From: Actinomycetota bacterium | Lineage (GTDB): Bacteria > Actinomycetota > Actinomycetes > Actinomycetales > Microbacteriaceae | Assembly: GCA_018268455.1 (NCBI GenBank) | Contig: JAFDWM010000296.1 | Location: 1 to 51,473 of the forward strand | Direction of reading: 5' to 3' | Length of the DNA: 51,473 bases | Part shown: in pieces, positions 25,310 through 34,126 of the stretch | How positions within the stretch are numbered: the first letter of the stretch is position 1 | Layout: each line of letters begins with the position of its first letter | The notes under the pieces: generated by a model | Database searches by the model: none | What the model was told of the DNA's origin: nothing | Seen by the model: the letters and a program-made list of their open reading frames with translations, nothing else | Program-made: the position numbers and the translations under genes

Positions 25310-26071
25310 TCAGTCGCGCACCCGCACGGACAGGCAGGTCACGCAGCCCTCGAGCTTCTCGAACTCGCTGATCGGCGTCTCGAGCACGGTGAGTCCGCGG
25401 TCGCGGAACAGCTGCGCGCTCTGCGGTGCGTCGGACGACATCAGCACCGTGTTCTCGTCGAGCACGACCACGGCCGTGCCGTGCTCCTCCGGCACAGCGA
25501 GGAACTTCGGGTAGATCGAGGGGTCGTCCACGAGCGGCGGGTAGCCGATCACGGTGCCGTCGGGGAGCGCGGTGACGCCGCTCTTCAGGTGCAGCACCCT
25601 GGTGACCTCGACCGGGACTACGGTCCAGCCGCGCGGAGCGAGCAGCGCGTCCATCTGGCGGATGCCCTCGACATTCGTGCGCAGGGTCTGCCCGACATAG
25701 ACGGTGCGGCCGACCTTGAGCACATCGCCGCCGTCGAGAGTCCCCGGGTCTTCGATCGCCGCGAAGGGGATCCCCGCCCGCTCCAGGGCCGTGCGGGTCG
25801 TGTCGATCTCGCCGCGTCGTGAATCGGCGCCGGGGCGGGTCAGCAGCGCGAGGTCGCCGAACATGACCACGGTGTCCTCGACGAACACCCCGTCGGCGTG
25901 CGCGTCGTCGGGCTCGATGTCGATCACGTCCCAGCCGAGCGACCGGTACACGTCGACATACGCCTCCCACTGGCGCTGCGCGAGCTGCGGATCCACGGGC
26001 ACCCGCTCGAGGTGGGTGAGCTCGCCTTCTGCGAGGCGGGGCGAGGGGCGACGGACGAGCAGGCGGGACAT
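25310..26071 (-). CDS. Dimethylarginine dimethylaminohydrolase-like (amidinotransferase superfamily)
   Basis: A 253-residue guanidino-group-modifying enzyme. Catalytic features are the Glu-Asp pair in FVEDTVVMF, the GTLDGGDVL motif, the His in VLHLKSGVTALPDG and the C-terminal nucleophilic Cys in EGCVTCLSV. DDAHs hydrolyse methylated arginines to citrulline and amines; other members deiminate arginine, so the exact substrate is open. ATG at 26071 is chosen as a TACCCT box ends six bases before it; an upstream ATG at 26164 would place coding sequence across this promoter. Confidence 0.88.
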   Translation of the reverse strand: MSRLLVRRPSPRLAEGELTHLERVPVDPQLAQRQWEAYVDVYRSLGWDVIDIEPDDAHADGVFVEDTVVMFGDLALLTRPGADSRRGEIDTTRTALERAGIPFAAIEDPGTLDGGDVLKVGRTVYVGQTLRTNVEGIRQMDALLAPRGWTVVPVEVTRVLHLKSGVTALPDGTVIGYPPLVDDPSIYPKFLAVPEEHGTAVVVLDENTVLMSSDAPQSAQLFRDRGLTVLETPISEFEKLEGCVTCLSVRVRD

Positions 26072-26077
26072 GTTCCC

Positions 26078-26083
26078 AGGGTA
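26078..26083 (-). promoter_or_regulatory. -10 box of leaderless DDAH promoter
   Basis: TACCCT on the minus strand, then six bases and the ATG at 26071. Confidence 0.5.
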
Positions 26084-26177
26084 GACGCGCGCCAGGGCGG
26101 CCGAAACGGGGGAGCGCGCGTGACGCTGTTCGTCTGCGCTCCACGTCGCCGACATCGGATGCAATGCTCCGGGTGTC

Positions 26178-26183
26178 TACGAT
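26178..26183 (+). promoter_or_regulatory. -10 box of leaderless RND transporter promoter
   Basis: TACGAT, then six bases and the GTG at 26190. Divergent from the DDAH promoter about 95 bases away. Confidence 0.55.
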
Positions 26184-26189
26184 GAGCAC

Positions 26190-29100
26190 GTGTCCATCCT
26201 CGCCGCGCTGAGCCTGCGCAATCGAGCGCTGATCGCGCTCATCACGATCGTCGCCGCCGTGTTCGGCGGCCTCGCGCTCACGAACCTCAAGCAGGAGCTG
26301 ATCCCCTCGATCGAGTTCCCGCAGCTCGCGATCGTCGCAAGCTACCCGGGTGCGTCCCCCGAGGTGGTCGAGCACGACGTGTCGACGCCGATCGAGACCG
26401 CGATCCAGGGGGTTCCGGGGCTCGACACGTCGACGGCCACGAGCACGACGAACTCGTCGGTGATCCAGGCGTCGTTCACCTACGGCACGAACCTCGCCAC
26501 CGCCGAGCAGAAGATCAACCAGGCGATCGGGCGCATCAAGTCCCAGCTGCCCGACGGGGTGGATCCGCAGGTGATCACGGCCTCGATCGATGACTTCCCG
26601 GTGATCCAGCTCGCGGTCACGGGATACTCCGACGCGGAGAGCGCGCAGCGCATCCTCACCAACACGGTCATCCCCAAGATCGAGCAGCAGAAGGGCGTGA
26701 ACGCGGCCTCGCTCGTCGGCGCGCAGGGCAAGCGGGTCACGATCACGCCGGACAGCGCCGCGCTCGCCGCGGCCGGACTCTCCTCCTCCGCGATCAAGGA
26801 CGCCCTGCAGCAGAACGGCACGCTGTTCCCGGGCGGCTCGGTCACGGAGGGCGACAAGACCCTCACCGTGCAGACGGGAGACAAGCTCACCAGCGTCGAG
26901 CAGATCCAGGCCATCCCGCTCATCCCGTCCGCGACCGGTGTGACGATCCCCGGGGCGCCCGCCCCCGCGCCGACCACGATCGGCGCGGTCGCGAAGGTCG
27001 CGATCGACGGGGATCCGATCACCTCGATCTCCCGCGTCGACGGCAAGGCGGCACTCACGATCGCGGTCACCAAGCTGCCGTCGGCGAACACCGTCGACGT
27101 GTCGAAGGCCGTCACCGCGCTCCTGCCGGAGATGAAGAAGGACCTGCCCGGCGCGACCTTCACGACCGTCTTCGATCAGGCGCCGTTCATCCAGCAGTCG
27201 ATCGACTCGCTCGCGCAGGAGGGCCTGCTCGGCCTCGTGTTCGCGGTGATCGTGATCCTCATCTTCCTGCTCTCGGTGCGCTCGACGCTCGTCACGGCGA
27301 TCTCGATCCCGACCAGCGTGCTGATCACCTTCATCGGCATCCAGACCTTCGGCTACTCGCTGAACATCCTCACCCTCGGCGCGCTCACGATCGCGATCGG
27401 CCGCGTCGTCGACGACTCGATCGTCGTGATCGAGAACATCAAGCGGCACTACGTCGCCGGATCCGACAAGAAGACGGCGATCCTGCTCGCCGTGCGCGAG
27501 GTCGCCACCGCGGTCACGGCCTCGACGGTCACCACCGTGGCGGTGTTCCTGCCGATCGCGTTCGTCGGCGACATGACGGGAGAGCTGTTCCGCCCGTTCG
27601 CGCTCACCGTGACGATCGCCATGCTCGCATCGCTGTTCGTCGCGCTCACGATCGTGCCGGTGCTGGCCTACTGGTTCCTCCGCCCGGGCAAACAGCTGCT
27701 CGATGCGCAGGGTGCGCCGATCGACCCCGAGCACCCCGATGCGCCGCCGTCGCGGCTGCAGAGGGCGTACCTGCCGATTCTGCGCTGGACGCTGCGGCAC
27801 TCCTGGACGACGCTCGCGCTCGCCGTGGTCGTGCTCATCGTGACGATGGCGGCCGCGCCTCTCATGAAGGTGAACTTCCTCGGATCCAGCGGGCAGAACA
27901 CCTTCACCATGACCCAGTCGCTCGGCGCGTCGCCGAGTCTCGACGCCGAGGACGCCGCCGCGCAGAAGGTCGAGGAGGCGATCAAGGACATTCACGGGAT
28001 CAGTACCGTGCAGGTGTCGATCGGATCCAGCGGATCCGCCCTGCGCGACGCATTCTCCGGCGGTGGCGCCGGCATCACCTACTCGATCACCACGGATCCG
28101 TCTGCGAATCAGGAGACGGTGCAGGCCGACGTGCGCGCGGCGGTGAAGAAGCTCGACGGCGTCGGCGACATCACGATCGCCGCCTCGCAGGGGTTCGGGT
28201 CGTCCGACATCCAGGTGAAGGTCACCGCGCCGGACGAGAAGACCCTGAACGACGCGAGCGACGCGCTCGTCACGAAGCTGAAGACGCTGTCGACCGGATC
28301 CGGCGCGACCGTGAACCAGGTCACGAGCAACCTCTCCGCCTCGCTGCCGTACATCGCGGTGCAGGTCGATCGCGACGCCGCCGCGAAGGCGGGGCTGAGC
28401 GAGGTCGCGGTCGGCGGGATCGTGTCGCAGGCGATGCGGCCGCAGCAGGTCGGATCCGTGGAGATCGACGGATCCTCGCTCACCGTCTACGTGCAGTCGG
28501 CCAATCCGCCGACCACCGTCGACGAGCTCAAGGCCCTCACCGTGCCGACCAGGGCAGGACTCGTTCCGCTCAGCCAGATCGCGACCGTGCAGCAGAGCGA
28601 GAGCCCGGCCTCGGTCACCACGCAGCGCGGTCAGCGCACCGCGACGGTGTCGGCCACGCCCAAGGGCAACGACCTCGCCTCCGCGAGCGCGGCGGTGTCG
28701 AAGGCGATCGCCGACGTGAAGCTCCCGGCCGGGGCGAACGCGTCACTGGGCGGCGTCGTGACGCAGCAACAGGACGCCTTCGGTCAGCTCGGGCTCGCGA
28801 TGCTCGCGGCGATCCTCATCGTCTACATCGTGATGGTGGCGACCTTCAAGTCGCTGCGTCAGCCGATCCTGCTACTGAGCTCGGTGCCGTTCGCGGCCAC
28901 CGGTGCCATCGTGCTGCAGATCGTCACCGGCGTGCCGCTCGGCGTCGCCTCGCTCATCGGCGTGCTGATGCTCATCGGCATCGTGGTGACGAACGCGATC
29001 GTGCTCGTGGATCTGGTGAACCAGTACCGGGAGAAGGGCATGGACGCGCACGCCGCGACCCTCGCCGGGGGATCGAGGCGACTGCGCCCGATCCTGATGA

Positions 29101-29528
29101 CGGCGCTCGCGACGATCTTCGCGCTCACCCCGATGGCGCTCGGCATCACCGGCCACGGCGGGTTCATCTCGCAGCCGCTGGCGATCGTCGTCATCGGCGG
29201 GCTCGTGTCGTCAACCGTGCTGACCCTGCTCGTGCTCCCGACGCTGTACAACCTCGTCGAGGGTGCGAAGGAGCGCCGGGCGGCCAAGCGCGCGGCGAGG
29301 GGCGGGGGATCGACGGACGGTACGGGCACCTCGGATCCGGATGCCCCCGCGGCACCGGAAGCGCCGTCGGGCGCCGCGGAATCGGCGACGGAGGCTGCGG
29401 CGACATCCACCTCGCAGCTGTCGGCGATCGCCGCGGCCTATGCGGAGGGTGCGGATGCGGCAGAGCACCATCCGACCCGGCGCGAGCTGCGCGAGCACAC
29501 GGAAGGTCCCGCCGCTCCCGAGCGCTGA
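26190..29528 (+). CDS. RND family efflux transporter permease (HAE1-like)
   Basis: A 1112-residue proton-driven RND pump. Helix 1 is followed by the ELIPSIEFPQL segment and a large extracytoplasmic porter domain, then helices 2-6 with the charged-pair helix GRVVDDSIVVIENIKRHYV. A second porter domain (residues 560-860) and six more helices follow, including IVVTNAIVLVDLVNQYREKG. The C-terminal tail of about 80 residues is Ala/Ser/Thr-rich and hydrophilic. HAE1-type pumps extrude lipophilic drugs or lipids, but no membrane fusion protein or regulator lies next to it; it may work alone as in other Gram-positives. Confidence 0.93.
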   Translation: MSILAALSLRNRALIALITIVAAVFGGLALTNLKQELIPSIEFPQLAIVASYPGASPEVVEHDVSTPIETAIQGVPGLDTSTATSTTNSSVIQASFTYGTNLATAEQKINQAIGRIKSQLPDGVDPQVITASIDDFPVIQLAVTGYSDAESAQRILTNTVIPKIEQQKGVNAASLVGAQGKRVTITPDSAALAAAGLSSSAIKDALQQNGTLFPGGSVTEGDKTLTVQTGDKLTSVEQIQAIPLIPSATGVTIPGAPAPAPTTIGAVAKVAIDGDPITSISRVDGKAALTIAVTKLPSANTVDVSKAVTALLPEMKKDLPGATFTTVFDQAPFIQQSIDSLAQEGLLGLVFAVIVILIFLLSVRSTLVTAISIPTSVLITFIGIQTFGYSLNILTLGALTIAIGRVVDDSIVVIENIKRHYVAGSDKKTAILLAVREVATAVTASTVTTVAVFLPIAFVGDMTGELFRPFALTVTIAMLASLFVALTIVPVLAYWFLRPGKQLLDAQGAPIDPEHPDAPPSRLQRAYLPILRWTLRHSWTTLALAVVVLIVTMAAAPLMKVNFLGSSGQNTFTMTQSLGASPSLDAEDAAAQKVEEAIKDIHGISTVQVSIGSSGSALRDAFSGGGAGITYSITTDPSANQETVQADVRAAVKKLDGVGDITIAASQGFGSSDIQVKVTAPDEKTLNDASDALVTKLKTLSTGSGATVNQVTSNLSASLPYIAVQVDRDAAAKAGLSEVAVGGIVSQAMRPQQVGSVEIDGSSLTVYVQSANPPTTVDELKALTVPTRAGLVPLSQIATVQQSESPASVTTQRGQRTATVSATPKGNDLASASAAVSKAIADVKLPAGANASLGGVVTQQQDAFGQLGLAMLAAILIVYIVMVATFKSLRQPILLLSSVPFAATGAIVLQIVTGVPLGVASLIGVLMLIGIVVTNAIVLVDLVNQYREKGMDAHAATLAGGSRRLRPILMTALATIFALTPMALGITGHGGFISQPLAIVVIGGLVSSTVLTLLVLPTLYNLVEGAKERRAAKRAARGGGSTDGTGTSDPDAPAAPEAPSGAAESATEAAATSTSQLSAIAAAYAEGADAAEHHPTRRELREHTEGPAAPER

Positions 29529-29560
29529 CATCCGAGCGCACCGTGACCGGGGATCGCCAT

Positions 29561-29639
29561 CCACGCTCGCGCTGTCGAAACCTGACGACGCGGCAGATAG
29601 ACACGCAGCGCCGCCAGGAAACGACAGCGCGAGCGTGCC
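29561..29639. repeat. Palindromic repeat family 2, copy 2
   Basis: Left arm about 29561-29585 (CCACGCTCGCGCTGTCGAAA start) pairs with 29615-29639. The interior carries GCAGCGC as in copy 1. It occupies most of the gap between the convergent RND and yaeQ genes. Confidence 0.7.
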
Positions 29640-29663
29640 CGCAGTCAGGAAAAGGGCGCGGTC

Positions 29664-30203
29664 TCAGTCCAGCTCGTGCTCGTACACGGCGGTCGTGAGC
29701 GTCGTGCCGTTGAGATCGAGGTACAGCATGCGCTCGGTGACGGTCATGATGACCGTGTTGCGGCGTTCGAGCAGCGGCACGGCCTGCTCGATGAAGCCGG
29801 GGTCGAAGCTGTAGACCCGGATCTGCTCCGAGCGATGGATCCGCTTGCCCGCCCACGGCGCGATCACCTTGACCGGGTCACGATGCGTGTAGACGACCGT
29901 GCGGTCGGCCAGCCGCGAGCCGTGGTGCAGCCGTTCCGCGTCCGGGGCGCCGACCTCGATCCAGGCGGTGAGACGCCCGGTCAGATCCCGCACGACGACC
30001 GCGGGCTCCTCCGCCTGTGAGATCCCGTCACTGAACGCGATGCCCTCGGCGAACTCGAGGCCGTACGCCAGCAGCCGGGTCAGCATGTACGCGTCGGTCT
30101 CGGAGGGGTGCCGCGCGACGCGCAGCGAGTACTCCTCGTAGACGCCGCGGTCGGTGTCCGCCAGCTGCACGTCGAAGGTGTGGATCGTCGCCCCGATAGC
30201 CAT
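29664..30203 (-). CDS. YaeQ family protein
   Basis: A 179-residue protein starting MAIGATIHTFDVQLADTDRG. The whole length matches the YaeQ family: an N-terminal strand with VQLADTDR, RHPSETDAYMLTRLLAY, and the C-terminal ISEQ-like strand region RIRVYSF read here as EQIRVYSFD. YaeQ has a PD-(D/E)XK nuclease-like fold of unknown biological role. A TAGGGT box lies eight bases before the ATG, giving a near-leaderless transcript. Confidence 0.85.
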   Translation of the reverse strand: MAIGATIHTFDVQLADTDRGVYEEYSLRVARHPSETDAYMLTRLLAYGLEFAEGIAFSDGISQAEEPAVVVRDLTGRLTAWIEVGAPDAERLHHGSRLADRTVVYTHRDPVKVIAPWAGKRIHRSEQIRVYSFDPGFIEQAVPLLERRNTVIMTVTERMLYLDLNGTTLTTAVYEHELD

Positions 30204-30211
30204 AGGGGTCA

Positions 30212-30217
30212 ACCCTA
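30212..30217 (-). promoter_or_regulatory. -10 box of near-leaderless yaeQ promoter
   Basis: TAGGGT on the minus strand ends eight bases before the ATG at 30203 and overlaps the last bases of the upstream lipoprotein gene. Confidence 0.4.
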
Positions 30218-31519
30218 CGGGGTGCTGAGACCTCGTCCCAGCGCCGTCGCCACGGCGGCGAAGATCGCGTCGGCCGGTGTCAGACCGCTCGCCGTCGGAT
30301 GGTCGCCGTTGACCTCGACCACCACGGTCGTGTCGGTGCGGGTGTCGTACGACAGCGAGGTGTTGTAGCCGGGCACCTGGCCGTTGTGCCCGATCCACCC
30401 CTGGGCGCAGCTCATCCCGATGCCGTAGCCCCCTGAGCCGGGGAAGGACGTCAGTCGGGTGATCTGCACGTCGCGGGAGAGCAGGCCCTGTCCGGTGCCG
30501 AGTGCGCGGCCGTAGGTGAGAAGGTCCTCGACGCGGCTGACGATCTCGCCGGAGGCGCCGGCCTGGGACACGTTCCAGGCGGTGGAGTCGCGCGTCGGGG
30601 CGTCCCCGCTGATGGCGCCATCGACGATCCCGAGGTTGGTGTAGCCGTGCGCGTGCGGTTCTGGCAGCACGGCAGAGCCCACCGGGTATGAGCTGTCCTT
30701 CATCCGCAGCGGATCGAAGATCCGCTTCTGCAGCTCCTCGGCGAGGTTGTGCCGCGTGACCTTCTCGATGACCTCGCCGAGCAGCACGGTGTTGGTGTTG
30801 GAGTAGTGGAACGCGGCGCCGGGTGCTGAGGTGGGCGGCATCGCGAACGCCGTGGCCAGGCGTTGGTCGACGGTCCAGATGATGCTGAAGTCGGTGAGGT
30901 AGAGCTTCATGAACTCCAGGTCATCCGTGTAATTGGCGATACCGCTGGTCATGTTCGCCAGTTCCAGGAGCGTGATGTCGGATCCGTTCGGCACATTCGG
31001 CACGTAGGTGCTGATCGGATCGCTCAGCGACAGCTTCTTCTCCGCGGCCAGCTGCATGATCATGGTCGCCGTGAACGTCTTCGTGACCGAGCCGATGCGG
31101 TGGTAGACGTCGGTGGTCATCGGCTCGTCCGTCGCCGTGTTCGCGACGCCGTACGCGCTCATCCAGGTGCCCTTCGGGGAGCGCACCGCGACCACAGCGC
31201 CCGGCACGCCCGCCGTCGCGAAGGCCGCGGCGGCGGCGGCCTCGAGCGGGGTGGACTGCGCGTCGGGCAGTTTCCCGACGGCGGCCTTGCTCTGTGTGCG
31301 ATCGACCACGGCTCCCGGATCGGGCACGCAGGCCGACGGATCGATCGCGGCGGATGTCGACGCGGATGACGACGCGGCGGGTGTGGACGGCGGCGTCGCG
31401 CCCGTGGCTGTGCACCCGGTCACGGTGATCAGCGCGCACACCAGCACCACCAGGCCACGCGATCGCGCGCGTCGGCGGATCCGCCTTTCCGGCGCGCGCG
31501 TGTGCTGCGAATCGACCAT
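30215..31519 (-). CDS. Serine hydrolase lipoprotein (D-Ala-D-Ala carboxypeptidase/beta-lactamase class C type)
   Basis: A 434-residue exported serine hydrolase. After a basic N-terminus (RRIRRRARSR) a hydrophobic segment ends in the lipobox TVTGC, then a Ser/Ala/Thr linker, so it is anchored outside the membrane. Motifs are SVTK (nucleophile Ser), the Tyr-Ser-Asn triad in FHYSNTN, and HNG in GHNGQVPG replacing KTG. It probably acts on peptidoglycan stem peptides or small esters. ATG at 31519 (MVDSQHT) is preferred over the GTG at 31579, which lies inside the promoter. Not related in position to the other serine hydrolase at 1.2 kb. Confidence 0.88.
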   Translation of the reverse strand: MVDSQHTRAPERRIRRRARSRGLVVLVCALITVTGCTATGATPPSTPAASSSASTSAAIDPSACVPDPGAVVDRTQSKAAVGKLPDAQSTPLEAAAAAAFATAGVPGAVVAVRSPKGTWMSAYGVANTATDEPMTTDVYHRIGSVTKTFTATMIMQLAAEKKLSLSDPISTYVPNVPNGSDITLLELANMTSGIANYTDDLEFMKLYLTDFSIIWTVDQRLATAFAMPPTSAPGAAFHYSNTNTVLLGEVIEKVTRHNLAEELQKRIFDPLRMKDSSYPVGSAVLPEPHAHGYTNLGIVDGAISGDAPTRDSTAWNVSQAGASGEIVSRVEDLLTYGRALGTGQGLLSRDVQITRLTSFPGSGGYGIGMSCAQGWIGHNGQVPGYNTSLSYDTRTDTTVVVEVNGDHPTASGLTPADAIFAAVATALGRGLSTP

Positions 31520-31577
31520 GGGAGCGGACCACCCCTCAGCGCGGAGCGCCGCACCCAGCACAGCGCCTGTTGTGCAC

Positions 31578-31606
31578 ACTGTAGAGCGAGCGCCCCACCG
31601 TGTCGA
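31578..31606 (-). promoter_or_regulatory. Promoter of the serine hydrolase lipoprotein gene
   Basis: On the minus strand TCGACA (31601-31606), a 17-base spacer and TACAGT (31578-31583). Transcript start would be near 31571, about 52 bases before the ATG. Confidence 0.55.
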
Positions 31607-31665
31607 TGGTCGAAGGCGTTCCCGTGACCCGGCCCCGTCCGCGGGTATCGCCGCCGCGGCACAGG

Positions 31666-32166
31666 TCAGTGGTCGCGGCGCCCGCTCAGCTGGCCGAGCA
31701 GGTGGTCCAGGATCGGATCCAGCACGGCGAGTCCGTCGCGCACGCCACCGCGGGATCCGGGCAGGTTCATCACGACGGTGCGGCCCGCGACCCCGGCCAC
31801 ACCCCGTGTGAGCAGCGCCATCGGCGTGGACGCGAGCCCGCGCCGACGCAGCTCCTCGATGAGACCCGGGATCTCGCGGTCGAGCACCCGCGCCGTCGCC
31901 TCGGGCGTGCGGTCGTCGGGGCTGAGGCCGGTGCCGCCGGTGGTCAGCACCACGTCCGGCCCGCTCGCGAGGGCTTCGCTGAGCGCCGCGGCCACGGAGG
32001 CGTCGGGCACGACCACCGGATCCGCGACCGCGAATCCGCGGGCGTCGAGCCAGTCGCGGATGAGCGGCCCGGTCTCATCGGCGTACACCCCGGCGGCGGC
32101 CCTGGTCGAGACGACCAGTACGACCGCGGTGCGGGGTGCGCGAAGCGGATCCGCGTCGGCACTCAT
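31666..32166 (-). CDS. mog: Molybdopterin adenylyltransferase-type protein (MogA/MoaB)
   Basis: A 166-residue MogA/MoaB-family protein that adenylylates molybdopterin before molybdenum insertion. The signature is [18 protein letters not shown] and the C-terminal part has [14 protein letters not shown]. Its ATG overlaps the TGA of moaC (ATGA), so they are coupled. A moeA gene, needed for the next step, is not in this window. Confidence 0.92.
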   Translation of the reverse strand: MSADADPLRAPRTAVVLVVSTRAAAGVYADETGPLIRDWLDARGFAVADPVVVPDASVAAALSEALASGPDVVLTTGGTGLSPDDRTPEATARVLDREIPGLIEELRRRGLASTPMALLTRGVAGVAGRTVVMNLPGSRGGVRDGLAVLDPILDHLLGQLSGRRDH

Positions 32167-32633
32167 TCGGCGACCCAGTCGCCGCTCTTGCCGCCCGACT
32201 TCGCGAGCACGCGGATGTCGCCGATCACGGCGTGCTTGTCGACGGCCTTGATCATGTCGTAGAGCGTGAGCGCGGCGACGCTCGCCGCGGTGAGCGCCTC
32301 CATCTCCACGCCCGTGACGCCCTTCGTGACCGCCGTCGCGAGGATCCGCACCCGATCGCCCTCCGGGACGAGATCGATCTCGACCCTGCTCAGCGGCAGC
32401 GGGTGGCAGAGCGGGATGAGCGCCGAGGTCTGCTTGGCCCCCATGATCCCGGCGATGCGCGCGGTGCCGAGCGCCTCGCCCTTGGGCAGCGTGCCGTCGG
32501 CGATCTGCGCCACCACCTCCGCGGTGGTCTGCAGCACGGCCTGCGCGCGGGCCTCGCGCCGCGTGACGGCCTTGTCGGTCACATCGACCATGTGCGCGGA
32601 TCCGTCGGCCCGCAGGTGCGTCAGCTCGCTCAT
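32163..32633 (-). CDS. moaC: Cyclic pyranopterin monophosphate synthase
   Basis: A 156-residue MoaC. It turns the product of MoaA into cyclic pyranopterin monophosphate. Motifs are [40 protein letters not shown] and the terminal Lys-rich segment [12 protein letters not shown], which includes active-site lysines. It is between moaD and mog in a minus-strand operon. Confidence 0.96.
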   Translation of the reverse strand: MSELTHLRADGSAHMVDVTDKAVTRREARAQAVLQTTAEVVAQIADGTLPKGEALGTARIAGIMGAKQTSALIPLCHPLPLSRVEIDLVPEGDRVRILATAVTKGVTGVEMEALTAASVAALTLYDMIKAVDKHAVIGDIRVLAKSGGKSGDWVAE

Positions 32634-32672
32634 CGCGTCTCCCGTTCATGCCGGCGGCGCCGGCGTCTCGTC

Positions 32673-32915
32673 TCAGCCGCCGGCGAAGGGCGGCAGGATG
32701 TCGACGGTCGTGCCGAGGGGGCGGGCGTCGTCGCGGCTGACCGTGCCGTCGACGAGGAAGGACCCGGACTTCAGCACCTTCGCCATCGGGGCGCCGTAGC
32801 GGGCGAGCAGCTCCGCGCGCAGGGCACCCAGCGTCGCCTCGACGCTCAGCTGCTCCTCGTCGCGGCCTGCGGCCTCGGCAGCGGCGGCGAAGTACCGCAC
32901 AGTGATGGTGCCCAT
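32673..32915 (-). CDS. moaD: Molybdopterin synthase small subunit, MoaD/ThiS-type
   Basis: An 80-residue ubiquitin-like sulphur carrier starting MGTITVRYFAAAAEAAGRDE and ending in the required Gly-Gly (LPPFAGG), which is activated by MoeB and carries the thiocarboxylate. I use the ATG at 32915; the longer reading from 32999 is inside the divergent promoter region. Gene order moaD-moaC-mog on the minus strand. Confidence 0.93.
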   Translation of the reverse strand: MGTITVRYFAAAAEAAGRDEEQLSVEATLGALRAELLARYGAPMAKVLKSGSFLVDGTVSRDDARPLGTTVDILPPFAGG

Positions 32916-32994
32916 GTTCTCAATCCCGTCCACATCGCGGAATACAGATCCCGCTGAATGGAATATACCCGGCCTTGCCGGGGGTTCCCGGCCG

Positions 32995-33000
32995 TACACT
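32995..33000 (+). promoter_or_regulatory. -10 box of leaderless moeB promoter
   Basis: TACACT, then seven bases and the ATG at 33008, with no ribosome binding site. The intergenic gap to the divergent moaD also holds AT-rich GGAATA and GGAATATA motifs (32939-32967) that could form the moaD promoter. Confidence 0.55.
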
Positions 33001-33007
33001 CGATCCT

Positions 33008-34126
33008 ATGGTCGCCCTCGTCGAGCCGGGGCCGGAACTGAGCCCCGACCGCATCGCCCGGTACAGCCGGCAGCTCATGCTGCCCGGTTTCGGCGAGAGC
33101 GCGCAGCGCCGCCTCGCCGCCTCCCGCGTACTGGTGATCGGCGCCGGCGGACTGGGCAGCGCCCTCGTGCCGGCGCTGGCCGGCAACGGCGTCGGCACCA
33201 TCGGCATCATCGACGACGACACCGTCGAGCTGAGCAACCTGCACCGTCAGCTGAGCCACGGCGTCGCCGACCTCGGCCGGGCCAAGGTCGACTCCCTCGC
33301 CGACACGGTCGCGGCGATCGATCCCGACATCGTGGTGCATCGGATCCGCGAACGCGCGACCGCCGAGACCCTGCCCGCGCTGCTGGCCGACTACGACCTG
33401 CTCGTCGACGGCAGCGACAACTTCCCCACCCGCTACCTCGCCGACGACGCCGCGCGCCTGGCCGGAAAGCCCCTGGTCTGGGGGTCCATCCTGCGCTTCC
33501 AGGGGCAGGTCGGCGTCGCCATGCCCGAGGTCGGCTTCCGCGATCTCTTCCCCGCCCCTCCCGACGCGAGCGAGGTGCTCTCCTGCGAGCTCGGCGGGGT
33601 GCTCGCGAGCCTGTGCACCGCGATCGGATCGTTCCTGGCGACCGAGGTCGTGAAGCTCATCACCGGCATCGGCGAGCCGCTCATCGGCCGCGTGCTGTTC
33701 TACGACGCGCTCACCGCGCGCACCCGCGAGATCGCGTACGAGCGGGCCGCCGATGCGGATCCGGTGACCGCTCTCGTCGACTACGAGCTGTTCTGCGGCA
33801 CGGCCGCGTCCGATTCCGAGCCGAGCCTGTCCGCCGCCGAGCTGCTCCGGCTCGCCCGGGAGAGCGACGTGCGGCTCGTCGACGTGCGCGAGCCGCACGA
33901 GGTGGCGCTCCGGGGAATCCCCGGCGCCGAGGCGCTGCCGCTCGCGGTGCTCGAAGACGGACAGGATCCGGTTGCCGGCGACGGCGAACTCGTCGTGTTC
34001 TGCGAGCAGGATCCGCGTTCGCGCCGCGCCGTGCGGGCACTGCGCGCGCGCGGCATCGACGCCCGCTACCTCGTGGGCGGGATCAGAGCGTACGCCGCAG
34101 TCGGCGGCAGGACGGAGAGCCTGTGA
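33008..34126 (+). CDS. moeB: Molybdopterin synthase adenylyltransferase with rhodanese domain (MoeZ/MoeB-type)
   Basis: A 372-residue E1-like enzyme. The adenylation domain (about residues 15-250) has RYSRQLMLPGFGE, the nucleotide loop VIGAGGLGSALVPALAGNG, DDDTVELSNLHRQ and LVDGSDNFPTRY. The C-terminal rhodanese domain (about 275-370) has the sulphur-carrying Cys in VVFCEQDPRSRRAV. It adenylates the MoaD C-terminus and supplies sulphur. An upstream in-frame start at 32975 is rejected as it precedes the leaderless promoter. GTGA overlap with moaE. Confidence 0.94.
   Translation: MVALVEPGPELSPDRIARYSRQLMLPGFGESAQRRLAASRVLVIGAGGLGSALVPALAGNGVGTIGIIDDDTVELSNLHRQLSHGVADLGRAKVDSLADTVAAIDPDIVVHRIRERATAETLPALLADYDLLVDGSDNFPTRYLADDAARLAGKPLVWGSILRFQGQVGVAMPEVGFRDLFPAPPDASEVLSCELGGVLASLCTAIGSFLATEVVKLITGIGEPLIGRVLFYDALTARTREIAYERAADADPVTALVDYELFCGTAASDSEPSLSAAELLRLARESDVRLVDVREPHEVALRGIPGAEALPLAVLEDGQDPVAGDGELVVFCEQDPRSRRAVRALRARGIDARYLVGGIRAYAAVGGRTESL

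Noticed and set aside
25206-27995. A 929-residue minus-strand frame across the DDAH and RND genes
   Set aside because: It is an Arg/Asp/Gly-rich shadow that crosses two genes with clear families.
31520-31579. GTG start at 31579 for the serine hydrolase lipoprotein
   Set aside because: It overlaps the -10 box and would add residues ahead of a normal signal peptide. ATG at 31519 fits better.
32916-32999. N-terminal extension of MoaD to 32999
   Set aside because: It would place coding sequence across the divergent moeB promoter, and MoaD normally starts at the first beta strand (ITVRYFA).
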